From DATEDA01 sp963754305 (GTDB taxonomy: Bacteria; Pseudomonadota; Gammaproteobacteria; Burkholderiales; SG8-39), in NCBI GenBank assembly GCA_963754305.1, contig CAVWFR010000043.1, positions 186,001 to 250,000 of the forward strand: a stretch of DNA of 64,000 bases, in the 5' to 3' direction. A program made the position numbers and the translations under genes. The notes beneath the pieces were generated by a model, which did not search any database, was not told where the DNA came from, and was given only the letters and a program-made list of their open reading frames with translations. Of the stretch, positions 38,277-48,352 are shown one piece after another. Numbering within the stretch: position 1 is the stretch's first letter; each line of letters opens with the position of its first letter.

Positions 38277-38948
38277 TTAGGCCCGCTCCAGGCGACGCCG
38301 CACGAGGGTGACGAGCGCCGCCACCGCGAGCACCAGCGCGCCGAGCAATCCGAAGCTGACCGCGTTCGGCTCGCGGATCGCGGCCTGGGTCCGATCGACG
38401 GCGAGACCGAGGACGACGATCCCCGGCAGGAGGCCGAGCGCCGAGCCGGCAACGAAGGTCCCGAACCCGATTCGCGCCGCGCCGAGCAGCAGATTGACGA
38501 TGGTGAACGGCGCGACGGGGACCAGGCGCACCGCGGCCACGGCCGCCACCCCCCCGCGTCCGAGCATCCGGCTCAGCCGCGCGGCGCTGGCGGAGCGCTG
38601 GAGCACGTCGTGGCCAAGCGAGCGCCCGAGCCAGTAAGTGGTCGCGGCGCTCGCGAGCGCACCGGCGAGCGCGTATACGGCGCCGATGACCGGGTCGAAC
38701 ACGACCATCGTCGCGGCGATCAGCAGCGTGAGCGGCACCAGAACGAGGCCCGCCGCGACGAACGCAGCCGGTACCGCGATCGCCGCCGCCGGCGACGCCT
38801 TCAATGCAGCGGCCATCGCGGTCAGCCGCGGCAGATCGACCCAGCCGGCGAGGTCGGTCCAGCGCCACAGCGCCGCGAGTGCGAGCGCGGCGGCGGCGAG
38901 CAGCGCGGCGACCGCCGTGCGGCGGGCCATCCGCCGGCGCGCCGCCAC
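38277..38948 (-). CDS. TVP38/TMEM64 (VTT domain) membrane protein
   Basis: A 223-residue inner-membrane protein with about six helices and the VTT (DedA-like) signature: FVAAGLVLVPLTLLIAATMV, GALASAATTYWLGRSLGHDV, then VRLVPVAPFTIVNLLLGAAR with the conserved Arg and Pro. VTT proteins act as lipid scramblases or flippases in several systems. It is cotranscribed with the EEP gene and sits as an insert inside the glycogen-trehalose operon. Confidence 0.88.
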   Translation of the reverse strand: MAARRRMARRTAVAALLAAAALALAALWRWTDLAGWVDLPRLTAMAAALKASPAAAIAVPAAFVAAGLVLVPLTLLIAATMVVFDPVIGAVYALAGALASAATTYWLGRSLGHDVLQRSASAARLSRMLGRGGVAAVAAVRLVPVAPFTIVNLLLGAARIGFGTFVAGSALGLLPGIVVLGLAVDRTQAAIREPNAVSFGLLGALVLAVAALVTLVRRRLERA

Positions 38949-38951
38949 GTA

Positions 38952-39386
38952 TCACCGCGGACCATCGCGATCCGCATCGCGGTGGACGTCGCGGTCGCCG
39001 CCGAGGTGCGGATCGGGATCGGTATCGGAACCCGTATCCTCACCCGCCCTTCGGTCCGCGTTGCGCCCGAGCGCGTTCTCTTCCGCTTCGGCTGCGAGCC
39101 AATCGTCCAGCTCCCGGCCCGGCGCAAAGCCGCGCTGCTCCGCGCGGGCGTACGCGCGTTCCTGGATGCGGCGCCGGCGCTCGGCGCGCCCGGCGGCTGC
39201 AGGCTCGAGCTGCGGCGCGCCCTCGGCGTGCAGCGTCGGATCGCCGTCGAGCGGATCACCCGCGAACGGCGCTCCATCGTCGAACACGGTCGCGTCGTCC
39301 AGGGGATGCGCGACCGGGTGCTCGACTCGGGGGTCCCGCCCGGGCACTTCCTTGCGTGGGATCCGCTCGCTATTGCGCGTGGCCAT
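38952..39386 (-). CDS. DUF2934 domain protein, highly charged
   Basis: A 144-residue soluble protein. The core RRRRIQERAYARAEQRGFAP followed by GRELDDWLAAEAEE is the DUF2934 motif, a short helical segment common in proteobacterial stress and glycogen loci. The flanks are rich in Asp, Pro and Arg and probably disordered. ATG at 39386 has GGAGCG upstream. Function of the domain is unknown. Confidence 0.7.
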   Translation of the reverse strand: MATRNSERIPRKEVPGRDPRVEHPVAHPLDDATVFDDGAPFAGDPLDGDPTLHAEGAPQLEPAAAGRAERRRRIQERAYARAEQRGFAPGRELDDWLAAEAEENALGRNADRRAGEDTGSDTDPDPHLGGDRDVHRDADRDGPR

Positions 39387-39410
39387 GGTTCGCTCCTTTC
39401 ATGGGCGTGC

Positions 39411-40641
39411 TCATTCGTACAGATTGGCGTTGGGCCGCACCGGCGCCATCGGCACCACGACGACGCCGGACTCGGTCACCGCATAGCGGGCGCGGTCGTC
39501 CTCCGGCGCGTAGCCGATGCGCTCGCCGGCGGCCGATGGTGTTGTAGCGATCGACGATCGTGCGCCGCAGCCGGGCGCCGCGCCGGATCTCGCAGTGATC
39601 CATGATCACGCAGTCCTCGAGCACCACGTCCTCCTCGATGAGCACCTCGCGGCGAATCACCGACCCGCGGATCGTCGCGCTCTTCACCAGCGAGGCGTTG
39701 CCGATCTGGCTCCGCTCGATGTGGCCCTCCAGGATGTGCGCCGCCGGCCCCTGGTTGCTGCTCGAGCGGATCGGCCACTTCGGGTTGAAGAGGTTGAAAC
39801 GCGGCTCGGCGCCGAGCGTGTCCATCGTGGCCGCGAAGTAGGCATCGACGGTCCCCACGTCCCGCCAGTACGAGCGCTCTTCCTGGTGGCGCACGCCAGG
39901 CACTCGGTTCTGCGTGAAGTCGTACGCGAACACGTGGTGCGTGCGCGCGAGCCGCGGGAGCACTTCGCGGCCGAAGTCCTTCTCGCCCCGATCGCGCGAC
40001 TCGCGCAGCGCCGTCTCCAGCACTTCGGTCGAGAAGATGTAATTCCCCATCGACGCGTAGGCGCGGGTCGGATCGCCGGGCATCGGCGGCGGCGCGGCCG
40101 GCTTCTCGTCGAAGCGCTGGATGCGGCCCTCGGCATCGCAGCCGATCACGCCGAAGGCGCGGGCCTCAGCGAGCGGCACCGGCAGCGCGGCCACGGTGAC
40201 GTCGGCGCGCCGCGCGCGGTGGAACTCGATCATGTCGCGCACATCCATGCGGTAGACATGGTCGGCGCCGAACACGAGCACCAGCGCCGGCGCATGCACC
40301 TGCAGCAGCTCCAGGTTCTGGTAGACCGCGTCCGCGGTGCCCTGGAACCACTCCGGCCCCTCCTGCATCTGCGGTGGAACCACGGTGACGAAGTGATGCG
40401 GGAGGATCGGCGCCAGCACCCAGGCGTTGCGGATGTGCTCGATGAGCGGTTGCGACCGGTACTGCACGAGGATGTAGATCGAGTAGATCTCGGAGTTGAC
40501 CAGATTGGACAGCACGAAATCGATGATCCGGTAGCGGGCGCCGAACGGAACTGCCGGTTTGGAGCGCACCGCCGTAAGGGGCGCGAGGCGCGTCCCTTCG
40601 CCACCCGCCAGCACCATCGCGAGCACGCGGTCACTGCTCAT
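39411..40641 (-). CDS. glgC: Glucose-1-phosphate adenylyltransferase (one frameshift near the end)
   Basis: An enzyme of about 409 residues making ADP-glucose from glucose-1-phosphate and ATP. Seen are the nucleotide loop MVLAGGEGTRLAPLT, GTADAVYQNLELLQ, VFGADHVYRMDVRDM, SYWRDVGTVDAYFAATMD and the left-handed beta-helix (GSVIRREVLIEEDVVLEDCV). The frame slips at about 39530-39540: DRYNTI should be followed by AAGERIGYAPEDDRARYAV to TGA at 39411-39413, explained by one extra base. The ATG at 40641 overlaps the treS stop. With no glgA nearby, ADP-glucose may feed a GlgM-type step elsewhere. Confidence 0.93.
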
Positions 40642-43600
40642 CGGGCCGCGTCGCTTTCCGCCACCGCGGTCTCCGTTGCCGCGGTTTCCGCCCCGCCGAG
40701 CTCGAGCAGCGCCGCGACCGGGACATAGAGCCAATCGGGACGGTTGTCGAGCTCGTAGCGGACCTCGTAGAGCGCCTTCTCGAGCGTGAAGAGCCGCACG
40801 AGCCGCTCCATCGCGCCGTCGTCGTGCGGCACCGACTCGAGCGCCCGAGTCGCGTCCCGGTAGGCGGCGAGAAACGCGCCGGTCACGGCCAGGCGCCAGT
40901 CGCGCAACACCTCGCCGACGAGCGCGGCCGCGTCGGTGCGCCCGGCCGCGAAGCGCGAAAGCGCGGTGCGCGCGGCGTAGTCGGCGGAGCGGATCATCCC
41001 GGCGACGTCGCGCAGGGGCGAATGCTTGCGGCGGCGCTCCTCGACCGATCGCCCCGGTTCGCCCTCGAAATCGATGATCACGAAGTCGTTCCGCACCACC
41101 AGCACCTGGCCGAGGTGGAGATCGCCGTGATAGCGCGTCTTGACGAGACCGGCGACGTCGATCGCCTCCGCGTCCACCAGCGCGAGCAGGCGCTCTCGCG
41201 AGGCGAGCAGCGCGCGCGCCGCAGGCATGACCGCATCGGGCAGGCTTCCCGACCGCCGCTCGAGCTGGTCGAGCGTCCGGCCGACGTCGTCGCGCACGGC
41301 CGCCTGCCATGCGCCGAGATCCGCCGGCGTGACCCGCTCCGGGTCGAAAGCCGGGTTGCCGGTGGTGGTGGCGAACGCCGCGTGCAGCTCGCCGATACGC
41401 CGGCCGAGGGTGGCCGATTGCGCGACGAACGCGCGGTGCAAATCCTCGCCTTTCGGCGCCCCCGGCCCGGCGGTCGCCGGATCCGCGGGCAGGGTGTGCG
41501 AGGTGACGTAGCGCTGGAGGTAGTTCAGCGTGTAGTCCCACAGGTTGCCCTGGTGCTCCACGTACTCCTGGAGCACCGCGAGCATCAGCGGCGCGCGGCC
41601 GTCATCCGGACCGGCCGCGTACTCGATCCAGCCGAGCACGCGCGCGACGTGCTTGAACGGGGCGGCGACCGTCAGGAACCGCCCGACCTCGACCTCGGGG
41701 TTGATCCCCGGACGCAGCTGCCGATAGCCCTTGAGATACAGGCGCTCGCCGAAGAACACCCCGGTGTTGCTCTGCTCCATCGGCGGATGCCGGACCTCCT
41801 CGGCGAGGGCCGACGCGAGCTCCGCGAACGCGGGGGTGCTCGCGCAACGGAGGTGCCCGGAGCCGAACGGGATGTCGCGGTTGTCGCCCATCGCCTGCGC
41901 GAGCGCGCGGCAGAACGCGGCGTCGCCGAACGCGCCGTAGAGGACGCCGGTCTTGGCGCGCTCGCGCACGCGGGCGACCGCCCAGCCGCCGATCTGATCG
42001 ATCGGATCGTGCCCTCGCGATTCCCACGCGATGGCGAGCGGCAGGAAGTAGGTCTGCGGATCGGCGTCGGCGAACTCCACCTTGAGAAACGTGAGCAGCC
42101 AGCTGCCTTCGCTTGTCTGCCACTGGCCTTCCTCCACCATGTCGACCCGCGTCACCGGGCGGTCCTTGGCCGCGTACCAGCGCTGGGTTTCCAGATGCGG
42201 CAGCAGCACCTCGCGCTCGAGCTGCTCGTGCGTCCGCGAGGCCATCGCGCGGCGCACGTCCACTGCGCCGCTCGCCGGCGTCAGGAACGTCTGCCAGCCT
42301 TCCAGCATCACCAGCACCGGCAACTCCTGCGGCGGCAGGCGCTGCTCGTGCCAGCTCGGCGCGGGGACATCGGTCGCGAGCTGGAACGCGTAGTAGCCGT
42401 GGCCGGGCAGGGTGAGGAGGTAGGGCAGCTTGCCGATCGGCGGAAACGATGCGCGGCCGACGAGCTCCACCGGTACGCGGCCGTCGAAGCGCGAGAGGTC
42501 GAGCTCGACCGCCTGCGCGGTGCGCGCGAGATTCGCCGCGCACAGGATCGTCTCGTTGTCGTACTTGCGCAGGTAGGCGAGCACCTTGCGGTTCCCCGGA
42601 TCGAGAAACGTCAGCGTGCCGCGGCCGAAGGCCTTGAAGCGCTTGCGCGTCTCGATGATGCGGCGGGTCCAGTTGAGGAGCGACGACGGGTTGCGCGCCT
42701 GAGCTTCGACGTTCACCGCTTCGTAGCCGTAGGCCGCGTCCATGTTCGGCGGGAGGTAGAGCCGCTGCGGATCGGCGCGCGAGAAGCCCGCGTTGCGGTC
42801 GGGCGACCACTGCATCGGCGTCCGGACGCCGTTGCGGTCGCCGAGGTAGATGTTGTCGCCCATCCCGATCTCGTCGCCGTAGTAGAGGATCGGCGAGCCC
42901 GGCATCGTGAACAGCAGAAACGACATCAACTCCATTCGCGCCCGGTCGTTCTCGAGCAGCGGCGCGAGGCGCCGGCGGATGCCGACGTTGATGCGCATTC
43001 GCGGGTCGTTCGCGAACGTCTGGTACATGTAGTCGCGCTCGCGGTCGGTCACCATCTCGAGCGTCAGCTCGTCGTGGTTGCGGAGAAAGATCGCCCACTG
43101 GCAGTTTGCAGGGATCTCCGGCGTCTGCCGCATGATCTCGACCACCGGGTACCGATCTTCCTGCGCGATCGCCATGAAGAGGCGCGGCATCAGCGGGAAG
43201 TGGTACGCCATGTGGCATTCGTCGCCGTTGCCGAAGTACTCGCGGACGTCCTCGGGCCACTGGTTCGCCTCCGCGAGCAGGACCCGGTCGGGATGGGTGC
43301 GGTCGAGCTCCGCGCGGATCTGCCGGATGACGGCGTGCGTCGACGGAAGGTTCTCGTTGTTGGTGCCTTCGCGCTCGCAGAGGTAGGGGATCGCGTCGAG
43401 CCGGAAGCCGTCGACGCCCATCTCGAGCCAGAACTGCATCGTGCGGATCACGGCCCGCAGGACCCTCGGGTTGTCGAAGTTGAGGTCGGGCTGGTGGCTG
43501 AAGAACCGATGCCAGTAGTGGGCCTGCGCGACCGCGTCCCACGCCCAGTTCGAGCTTTCGGTGTCGGTGAAGATGATGCGCGTCCCGGCGTAGCGGTTCG

Positions 43601-44048
43601 GGTCGTCGCTCCAGACGTAGTAGTCGCGCTTCGACGAACCCTTGGGTGCGCGGCGCGCGGCCTGGAACCAGGCGTGCTGGTCGGAGGTGTGGTTCACGAC
43701 CAGCTCCGTGATCACGCGCAGCCCGCGGCGGTGCGCCTCGCGGACGAAATGGCGGAAGTCGTGGCGGGTGCCGTAGGCGGCGTGGATGTTGTGGTAGTCC
43801 GACACGTCGTAGCCGTCGTCGAGCATCGGCGACGGGTAGAAGGGCAGCAGCCAGATCGCGGTGACGCCGAGCGCCTGGATGTAGTCGAGCTTTTCCGCCA
43901 GCCCGCGGAAATCGCCGATGCCGTCGTTGTTGGCGTCGAAGAAGGCCTTGACGTGCAGCTCGTAGACGATCGCGTCCTTGAACCATAGCGGATCGCCGCC
44001 GACGGCGGTGAGGGCGAAGTCGTCGATGCTCGTGGCGAGCTGGTCCAT
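40638..44048 (-). CDS. treS: Trehalose synthase fused to maltokinase
   Basis: A 1136-residue bifunctional protein. Residues 1 to about 555 are TreS (GH13), which interconverts trehalose and maltose, with VVNHTSDQHAWFQAARR, GFRLDAIPYL (nucleophile), LLAEANQWPEDVREYF (acid/base) and FLRNHDELTLEMV. The C-terminal half is maltokinase (Mak/Pep2), which makes maltose-1-phosphate with ATP; its kinase motif TRYHGDLHLGQVLV and IIDFEGEP lie near residue 970. The start overlaps the glgE stop. The fusion channels trehalose straight to the GlgE substrate. Confidence 0.94.
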   Translation of the reverse strand: MDQLATSIDDFALTAVGGDPLWFKDAIVYELHVKAFFDANNDGIGDFRGLAEKLDYIQALGVTAIWLLPFYPSPMLDDGYDVSDYHNIHAAYGTRHDFRHFVREAHRRGLRVITELVVNHTSDQHAWFQAARRAPKGSSKRDYYVWSDDPNRYAGTRIIFTDTESSNWAWDAVAQAHYWHRFFSHQPDLNFDNPRVLRAVIRTMQFWLEMGVDGFRLDAIPYLCEREGTNNENLPSTHAVIRQIRAELDRTHPDRVLLAEANQWPEDVREYFGNGDECHMAYHFPLMPRLFMAIAQEDRYPVVEIMRQTPEIPANCQWAIFLRNHDELTLEMVTDRERDYMYQTFANDPRMRINVGIRRRLAPLLENDRARMELMSFLLFTMPGSPILYYGDEIGMGDNIYLGDRNGVRTPMQWSPDRNAGFSRADPQRLYLPPNMDAAYGYEAVNVEAQARNPSSLLNWTRRIIETRKRFKAFGRGTLTFLDPGNRKVLAYLRKYDNETILCAANLARTAQAVELDLSRFDGRVPVELVGRASFPPIGKLPYLLTLPGHGYYAFQLATDVPAPSWHEQRLPPQELPVLVMLEGWQTFLTPASGAVDVRRAMASRTHEQLEREVLLPHLETQRWYAAKDRPVTRVDMVEEGQWQTSEGSWLLTFLKVEFADADPQTYFLPLAIAWESRGHDPIDQIGGWAVARVRERAKTGVLYGAFGDAAFCRALAQAMGDNRDIPFGSGHLRCASTPAFAELASALAEEVRHPPMEQSNTGVFFGERLYLKGYRQLRPGINPEVEVGRFLTVAAPFKHVARVLGWIEYAAGPDDGRAPLMLAVLQEYVEHQGNLWDYTLNYLQRYVTSHTLPADPATAGPGAPKGEDLHRAFVAQSATLGRRIGELHAAFATTTGNPAFDPERVTPADLGAWQAAVRDDVGRTLDQLERRSGSLPDAVMPAARALLASRERLLALVDAEAIDVAGLVKTRYHGDLHLGQVLVVRNDFVIIDFEGEPGRSVEERRRKHSPLRDVAGMIRSADYAARTALSRFAAGRTDAAALVGEVLRDWRLAVTGAFLAAYRDATRALESVPHDDGAMERLVRLFTLEKALYEVRYELDNRPDWLYVPVAALLELGGAETAATETAVAESDAAR

Positions 44049-46048
44049 CAGAGGAAGTAATCGAAGTCGCGCTCGGTCCGCACCCGGCGGCGGACCGCGA
44101 AGATGTGCGCCGGCGCGCGTTCCGGATCGAGGCTCACGTAGTTGCGCCGGCCGTTCCACAAGTAGCGCGCGCCGGTGAGGAGCTCGTGCATCTGGTACGG
44201 CGAGTCGGGGTCGAGCCCGAGCGCTGCCGGGTCGACCTCCACCCAGCCCGACTGCACTCGATGCGGGTCGAGGTTGACGACGGTCAAGATCAGATCGTCG
44301 AGCTCCGGGGTGGTCTTCGAGTACGCGATCAGCTGGTCGTTGTCGACCTCGAGGAACCGCAGCGAGTCGATCGACCGCAACGCCGCGTGCTCGCGCCGGA
44401 TACCGTTCACCCGGCCGATCAGGGCACCCAGGCTGTCGGGGCGGCGGATGTCCCACTGCCGCAGCTCGTACTTCTCGGAATTGCGGTACTCCTCGGAGCC
44501 TGGTTCGCGCGGCTCGTGCTCGCCGAGCTCGAAGGCCGGGCCGTAGATCCCGTAGCTCGGCGAGAGCGTGGCAGCGAGGACCAGCCGCAGGGCGAACGCG
44601 GCCCGCCCGCCGAACTGGAGCTGCTCGGTGAGGATGTCGGGGGTGTTGGGCCAGACGTTGGGGCGGAAGTATTCGCGCCCCGGGCCGTGCGCGAGCTCGG
44701 TGAAATATTCGGTCAGCTCGCGCGTGGTGTTGCGCCACGCGAAGTACGTGTACGACTGGCTGAAGCCGAGCTTCGCGAGCTGGTGCATCACCTTCGGGCG
44801 GGTGAAGGCCTCGGCGAGGAAGATCGTCTCGGGATGCGTGCGCCGCACCTCGCCGATCGCCCACTCCCAAAAACGGAAGCTTTTGGTGTGCGGATTGTCG
44901 ACGCGGAAGATCTTCACCCCTTCCCCGGCCCAGAAGAGCATCACCCGTGCGAGCTCCTGCCACAGCGCGCGCCAGTCCTCGCTCTCGAAATCGAACGGGT
45001 AGATGTCCTCGTACTTCTTCGGCGGATTCTCGGCGTACTGGACGCTCCCGTCGGCGCGGGTCCGGAACCACTCCGGATGCTGTTTGACGTAGGGGTGGTC
45101 GGGCGCGCACTGGAAGGCGATGTCGAGCGCAAGCTCGATGGAGTGCTCGCGCGCCACCGCGACCAGCCGGCGGAAGTCGTCGAGCGTGCCGAGCTCGGGA
45201 TGGATGGCGGTGTGACCGCCCTCGGCCGCGCCGATCGCCCACGGGCTGCCGGGGTCGGCGGGACCGGCCGCGAGCGCGTTGTTCCGGCCCTTGCGCTTCT
45301 CGCGCCCGATCGGATGAATCGGCGGCAGATAGAGCACGTCGAATCCGAGCTCGGCGATGTACGGCAGCCACTGCTCGCAGGTGAGGAACGTGCCGTGCTG
45401 CTTTGGATCGGCCGCGGTCGAGCGCGGGAAGAGCTCGTACCACGCGCCGCAGCGTGCCCGCTCGCGATCCACGACGAGCGGCAGCGCGGGATGGGTGAAC
45501 GGGAAGCGGCGCTCGAGATGCTGCTGCGCGAGCTCGCCGAGCGCGGGGTCCAGCCCGAGCGTCTTCATCGGCCGCGGATCCTCGGCACCGGCGGCGAGCT
45601 GCGCCGCCCACGCTTCGAGCCGCGCGCGGCTCTCGTCCCGCGCGGACTTGGCGGCCGCGGCGGCGAGGCCCGCGCCCGCCCGCAGCGCGAGCCCGATGTC
45701 GGTCGGGTCCTCGCGGCGCGCGAGATCGCGCCGCCAGGACAGGAAGCGATCCACCCACGCGGTGACGGTAAACCGGTAGTCGCCGAGGCGCTCGACCGGG
45801 AAGCTCGCCCGCCAGCGGTCGTTCGCGACCGGCGCCATCGGCGCCTCGTGCCAGGCCTGCTCGCTGTCGTGGCGCCAGCACAATACCGCGACGACGGCGT
45901 CGTGCCCGTCGGCGTAGCAGTCGGCCTCGACGACCACCGTCTCGCCGACCGTCCGTTTCGGCGCGAATCGGCCGCAATCCACCTGCGGCGTGACGGCTTC
46001 GACCACCGCGCGGACCCGTCCCTCGGGCGGATGAAGCGGCTCGGTCAT
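44048..46048 (-). CDS. glgE: Alpha-1,4-glucan:maltose-1-phosphate maltosyltransferase
   Basis: A 666-residue GH13 subfamily 3 enzyme that transfers maltose from maltose-1-phosphate to growing alpha-glucan. An N-terminal E-set-like domain and a helical insert precede the barrel: LYLPPIHPIGREKRKGRNN, EGVKIFRVDNPHTKSFRFWE (nucleophile Asp), IFLAEAFTRPKVMHQLAKLG (acid/base Glu). The C-terminal sandwich ends FAVRRRVRTERDFDYFL. It precedes treS-mak with a four-base ATGA overlap and follows glgB with a 10-base gap, the typical GlgE pathway order. Confidence 0.95.
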   Translation of the reverse strand: MTEPLHPPEGRVRAVVEAVTPQVDCGRFAPKRTVGETVVVEADCYADGHDAVVAVLCWRHDSEQAWHEAPMAPVANDRWRASFPVERLGDYRFTVTAWVDRFLSWRRDLARREDPTDIGLALRAGAGLAAAAAKSARDESRARLEAWAAQLAAGAEDPRPMKTLGLDPALGELAQQHLERRFPFTHPALPLVVDRERARCGAWYELFPRSTAADPKQHGTFLTCEQWLPYIAELGFDVLYLPPIHPIGREKRKGRNNALAAGPADPGSPWAIGAAEGGHTAIHPELGTLDDFRRLVAVAREHSIELALDIAFQCAPDHPYVKQHPEWFRTRADGSVQYAENPPKKYEDIYPFDFESEDWRALWQELARVMLFWAGEGVKIFRVDNPHTKSFRFWEWAIGEVRRTHPETIFLAEAFTRPKVMHQLAKLGFSQSYTYFAWRNTTRELTEYFTELAHGPGREYFRPNVWPNTPDILTEQLQFGGRAAFALRLVLAATLSPSYGIYGPAFELGEHEPREPGSEEYRNSEKYELRQWDIRRPDSLGALIGRVNGIRREHAALRSIDSLRFLEVDNDQLIAYSKTTPELDDLILTVVNLDPHRVQSGWVEVDPAALGLDPDSPYQMHELLTGARYLWNGRRNYVSLDPERAPAHIFAVRRRVRTERDFDYFL

Positions 46049-46058
46049 CGGGATTCGT

Positions 46059-47959
46059 TCATGACGACCGGCTCTCGAACACCAGCGTCGCTAGCGGTGG
46101 GAGCGTGAGGGTCAGCGAGTGGTACCGGCCGTCGGCCGGGAGGGGTGCCGCCTCGACGCCGCCGAGATTGCCCAGGCCGCTGCCGCCGTAGTGCGCGGCA
46201 TCGCTGTTCAGCGTTTCGCGCCAGAACCCCGCGCGCGGCACGCCGACGACGTAGTTGGCGCGCACGACCGGCGTGAAGTTGCAGACGACGAGCAGGATCG
46301 GCGCCAGCTCGCCGCGCGCTTTGCGCACGAACGACACGACGCTCGAATTCGCATCGCTGTGTCCGATCCATTCGAAGCCGTCGGCGTCGAAGTCGACGCG
46401 GTGCAGGGCGGGCTGCTGTCGATAGACGCGGTTGAGATCGCCGACCCAGCGCTGCACGCCGGCATGCCCGGGCAAGCCCGCGACGTCCCAGTCGAGGGCC
46501 CGGTCGTGGTTCCACTCGCGGGCGTTGCGCGAACTCGCTGCCCATGAAGAGCAGCTTCTTGCCCGGATGGCCCCACATGAAGCCGTAGAGCGCCCGCAAG
46601 GTCGCAAGCTGCTGCCACTCGTCGCCGGGCATCTTGGCGACGAGCGCGCGCTTGCCGTAAACCACCTCGTCGTGCGACAGCGGCAACACGAAGTTCTCGT
46701 GGAACGCGTACCAGAGCGAGAAGGTGAGGCGATGGTGGTGATGCTTGCGGTTGATCGGGTCGAGCGCGAGGTAAGCGAGCACGTCGTGCATCCAGCCCAT
46801 GTTCCATTTCATGCCGAAGCCGAGACCGCCCACGTCGACCGGGCGCGACACCATCGGCCAGGCGGTGGACTCCTCGGCGATCGTTTGGACGTCGGGGTGG
46901 TCCCGATACGCCGCTTCGTTCAAGCGCGCGCAGAAATTCGATCGCTTCGAGATTCTCGCGCCCGCCGGCGGCATTCGGGATCCATTCGCCTTCGCGCCGG
47001 CCGTAGTCGAGGTACAGCATCGAGGCGACCGCATCGACCCGTAGGCCGTCGATGTGATAGCGGTCGAGCCAGAACAGGGCGCTCGACAGGAGGAACGAGC
47101 GCACCTCATGGCGGCTGTAGTTGAAAATGTACGAGTTCCAGTCGGGATGGAACCCCTGCCGACGGTCCGCATGCTCGTACAGATGGGTGCCGTCGAAATA
47201 CGCGAGGCCGTGCTCGTCGCCCGGAAAGTGGGAGGGCACCCAGTCGAGGATGACGCCGATGCCGCTGCGGTGAAGCACGTCGACGAGGTACATGAAGTCC
47301 TGCGGCTCGCCGTAGCGCGCGGTCGGCGCGAAGTACCCGGTCGTCTGATAGCCCCAGGAGCCGTAGAAGGGGTGCTCGCAGACCGGCAGCAGCTCGACGT
47401 GGGTGAAGCCGATCGACGCGACGTAGTCGGCGAGCGCGTGCGCCGCCGCGCGATAGGAGAGGAAGCTGCCGTTGGCGTCCCGGCGCCACGAGCCGAGGTG
47501 CACTTCGTAGGTCGATAGCGGCGCGTCCAGCGCGTTCCGCGCGCGGCGTTCCGCCATCCAGGCGCCGTCGCCCCATTCGTAGTCTAGTGACCAGGCGCGC
47601 GACGCCGTCCGGGGGGGGACTTCGGCATAGAAGGCGAAGGGGTCGGCTTTGTCGACCCAGTAATCGCCATAGTTGGACTCCACACGGTACTTGTACGCTT
47701 GACCGCGTGCGACGCCCGCGACGTCGATCTCCCAGATGCCGCTACCGTCGCTGCGGGGTGCGAGCCGGTGCTCGTCGGGGCGCCAGCCGTTGAACTCGCC
47801 GATCACCGACACCCGGCGCGCATTGGGTGCCCAGACGCCGAAATGCGCACCGCCTTCGCGCAGGTGACAGCCAAGCCGGTCGTAGAGACGCGCATGGGTC
47901 CCCTCCCGGAACAGATACGCGTCGTGGTCGGTGAGCAGGAAGGTATCGGGAGTCAGCAC
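46059..47959 (-). CDS. glgB: 1,4-alpha-glucan branching enzyme (two frameshifts)
   Basis: A GH13 branching enzyme of about 632 residues. Seen are the CBM48 (GGAHFGVWAPNARRVSVIGE), LDWVPSHFPGDEHGLAYFDG, GLRVDAVASMLYLDYGR (nucleophile), IAEESTAWPMVSRPVD (acid/base), LPLSHDEVVYGK and a clean C-terminus LTLPPLATLVFESRSS. Frames change near 46925 (between EAIEFLRA and LNEAAYRDHPDV) and near 46520 (between MGSEFAQ and REWNHDRALDW). The motifs on each side are intact, so single-base errors are likely. GTG at 47959 has GAGGGA upstream and is taken as start. It is the first gene of the glycogen-trehalose operon. Confidence 0.92.
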
Positions 47960-48352
47960 GTTGTCGTCCCTCGGCGAAGGTCCGATGGAGGTACTTGGGA
48001 ACCAGAGGGTACCTCGCACAGTTCGTGCCCGTGCGGCGGACCGCGCATGGCACACCGGTTGCAGAGCGGATGGGTAGCGCGCGCGCGATCTCGGGGTGGG
48101 CGAGCGGGTAAGTTGTGCCGCACCGCTGTAAGAATTACCGCTCCACACATCCCCACACCCGCGTCGGTTACGGCCGACAGGCAAACGGTGCGAAACGCGC
48201 AGGCGAAACACGGCGGTGCGATCACGGACTGTGCGAACACCGCCGTACGAAAGACGGCGGACGGTGCGTCAGGCATGCAGGTGCTCGTTGCGTGCAGGAT
48301 GCTCGTTGCGACTTGAGTCGCAGGGCCAGACCGACAAACGAGGGACAGCGAC
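47960..48352. other. Divergent intergenic region upstream of glgB
   Basis: This 393-base gap lies between glgB (minus) and a DUF883 gene (plus) and should carry the operon promoter. I see a hairpin with arms CCGCCGT (48240-48246) and ACGGCGG (48254-48260) and a direct repeat of TGCTCGTTGCG around 48270-48310. No sigma-70 promoter stands out and no gene is recognised. Confidence 0.45.

Noticed and set aside
40824..43988. A 1054-codon open frame on plus, antisense to treS-mak
   Set aside because: It mirrors the codon structure of the GC-rich treS gene, is Arg/Asp/Glu-rich without any domain, and the minus-strand gene has full catalytic motifs.
44105..46108. A 667-codon plus-strand frame antisense to glgE
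   Set aside because: Shadow frame; glgE on minus is complete with nucleophile and acid/base residues.
48270..48310. Direct repeat of TGCTCGTTGCG as a possible repeat array
   Set aside because: Only two copies, too few and too short for CRISPR or a tandem array.
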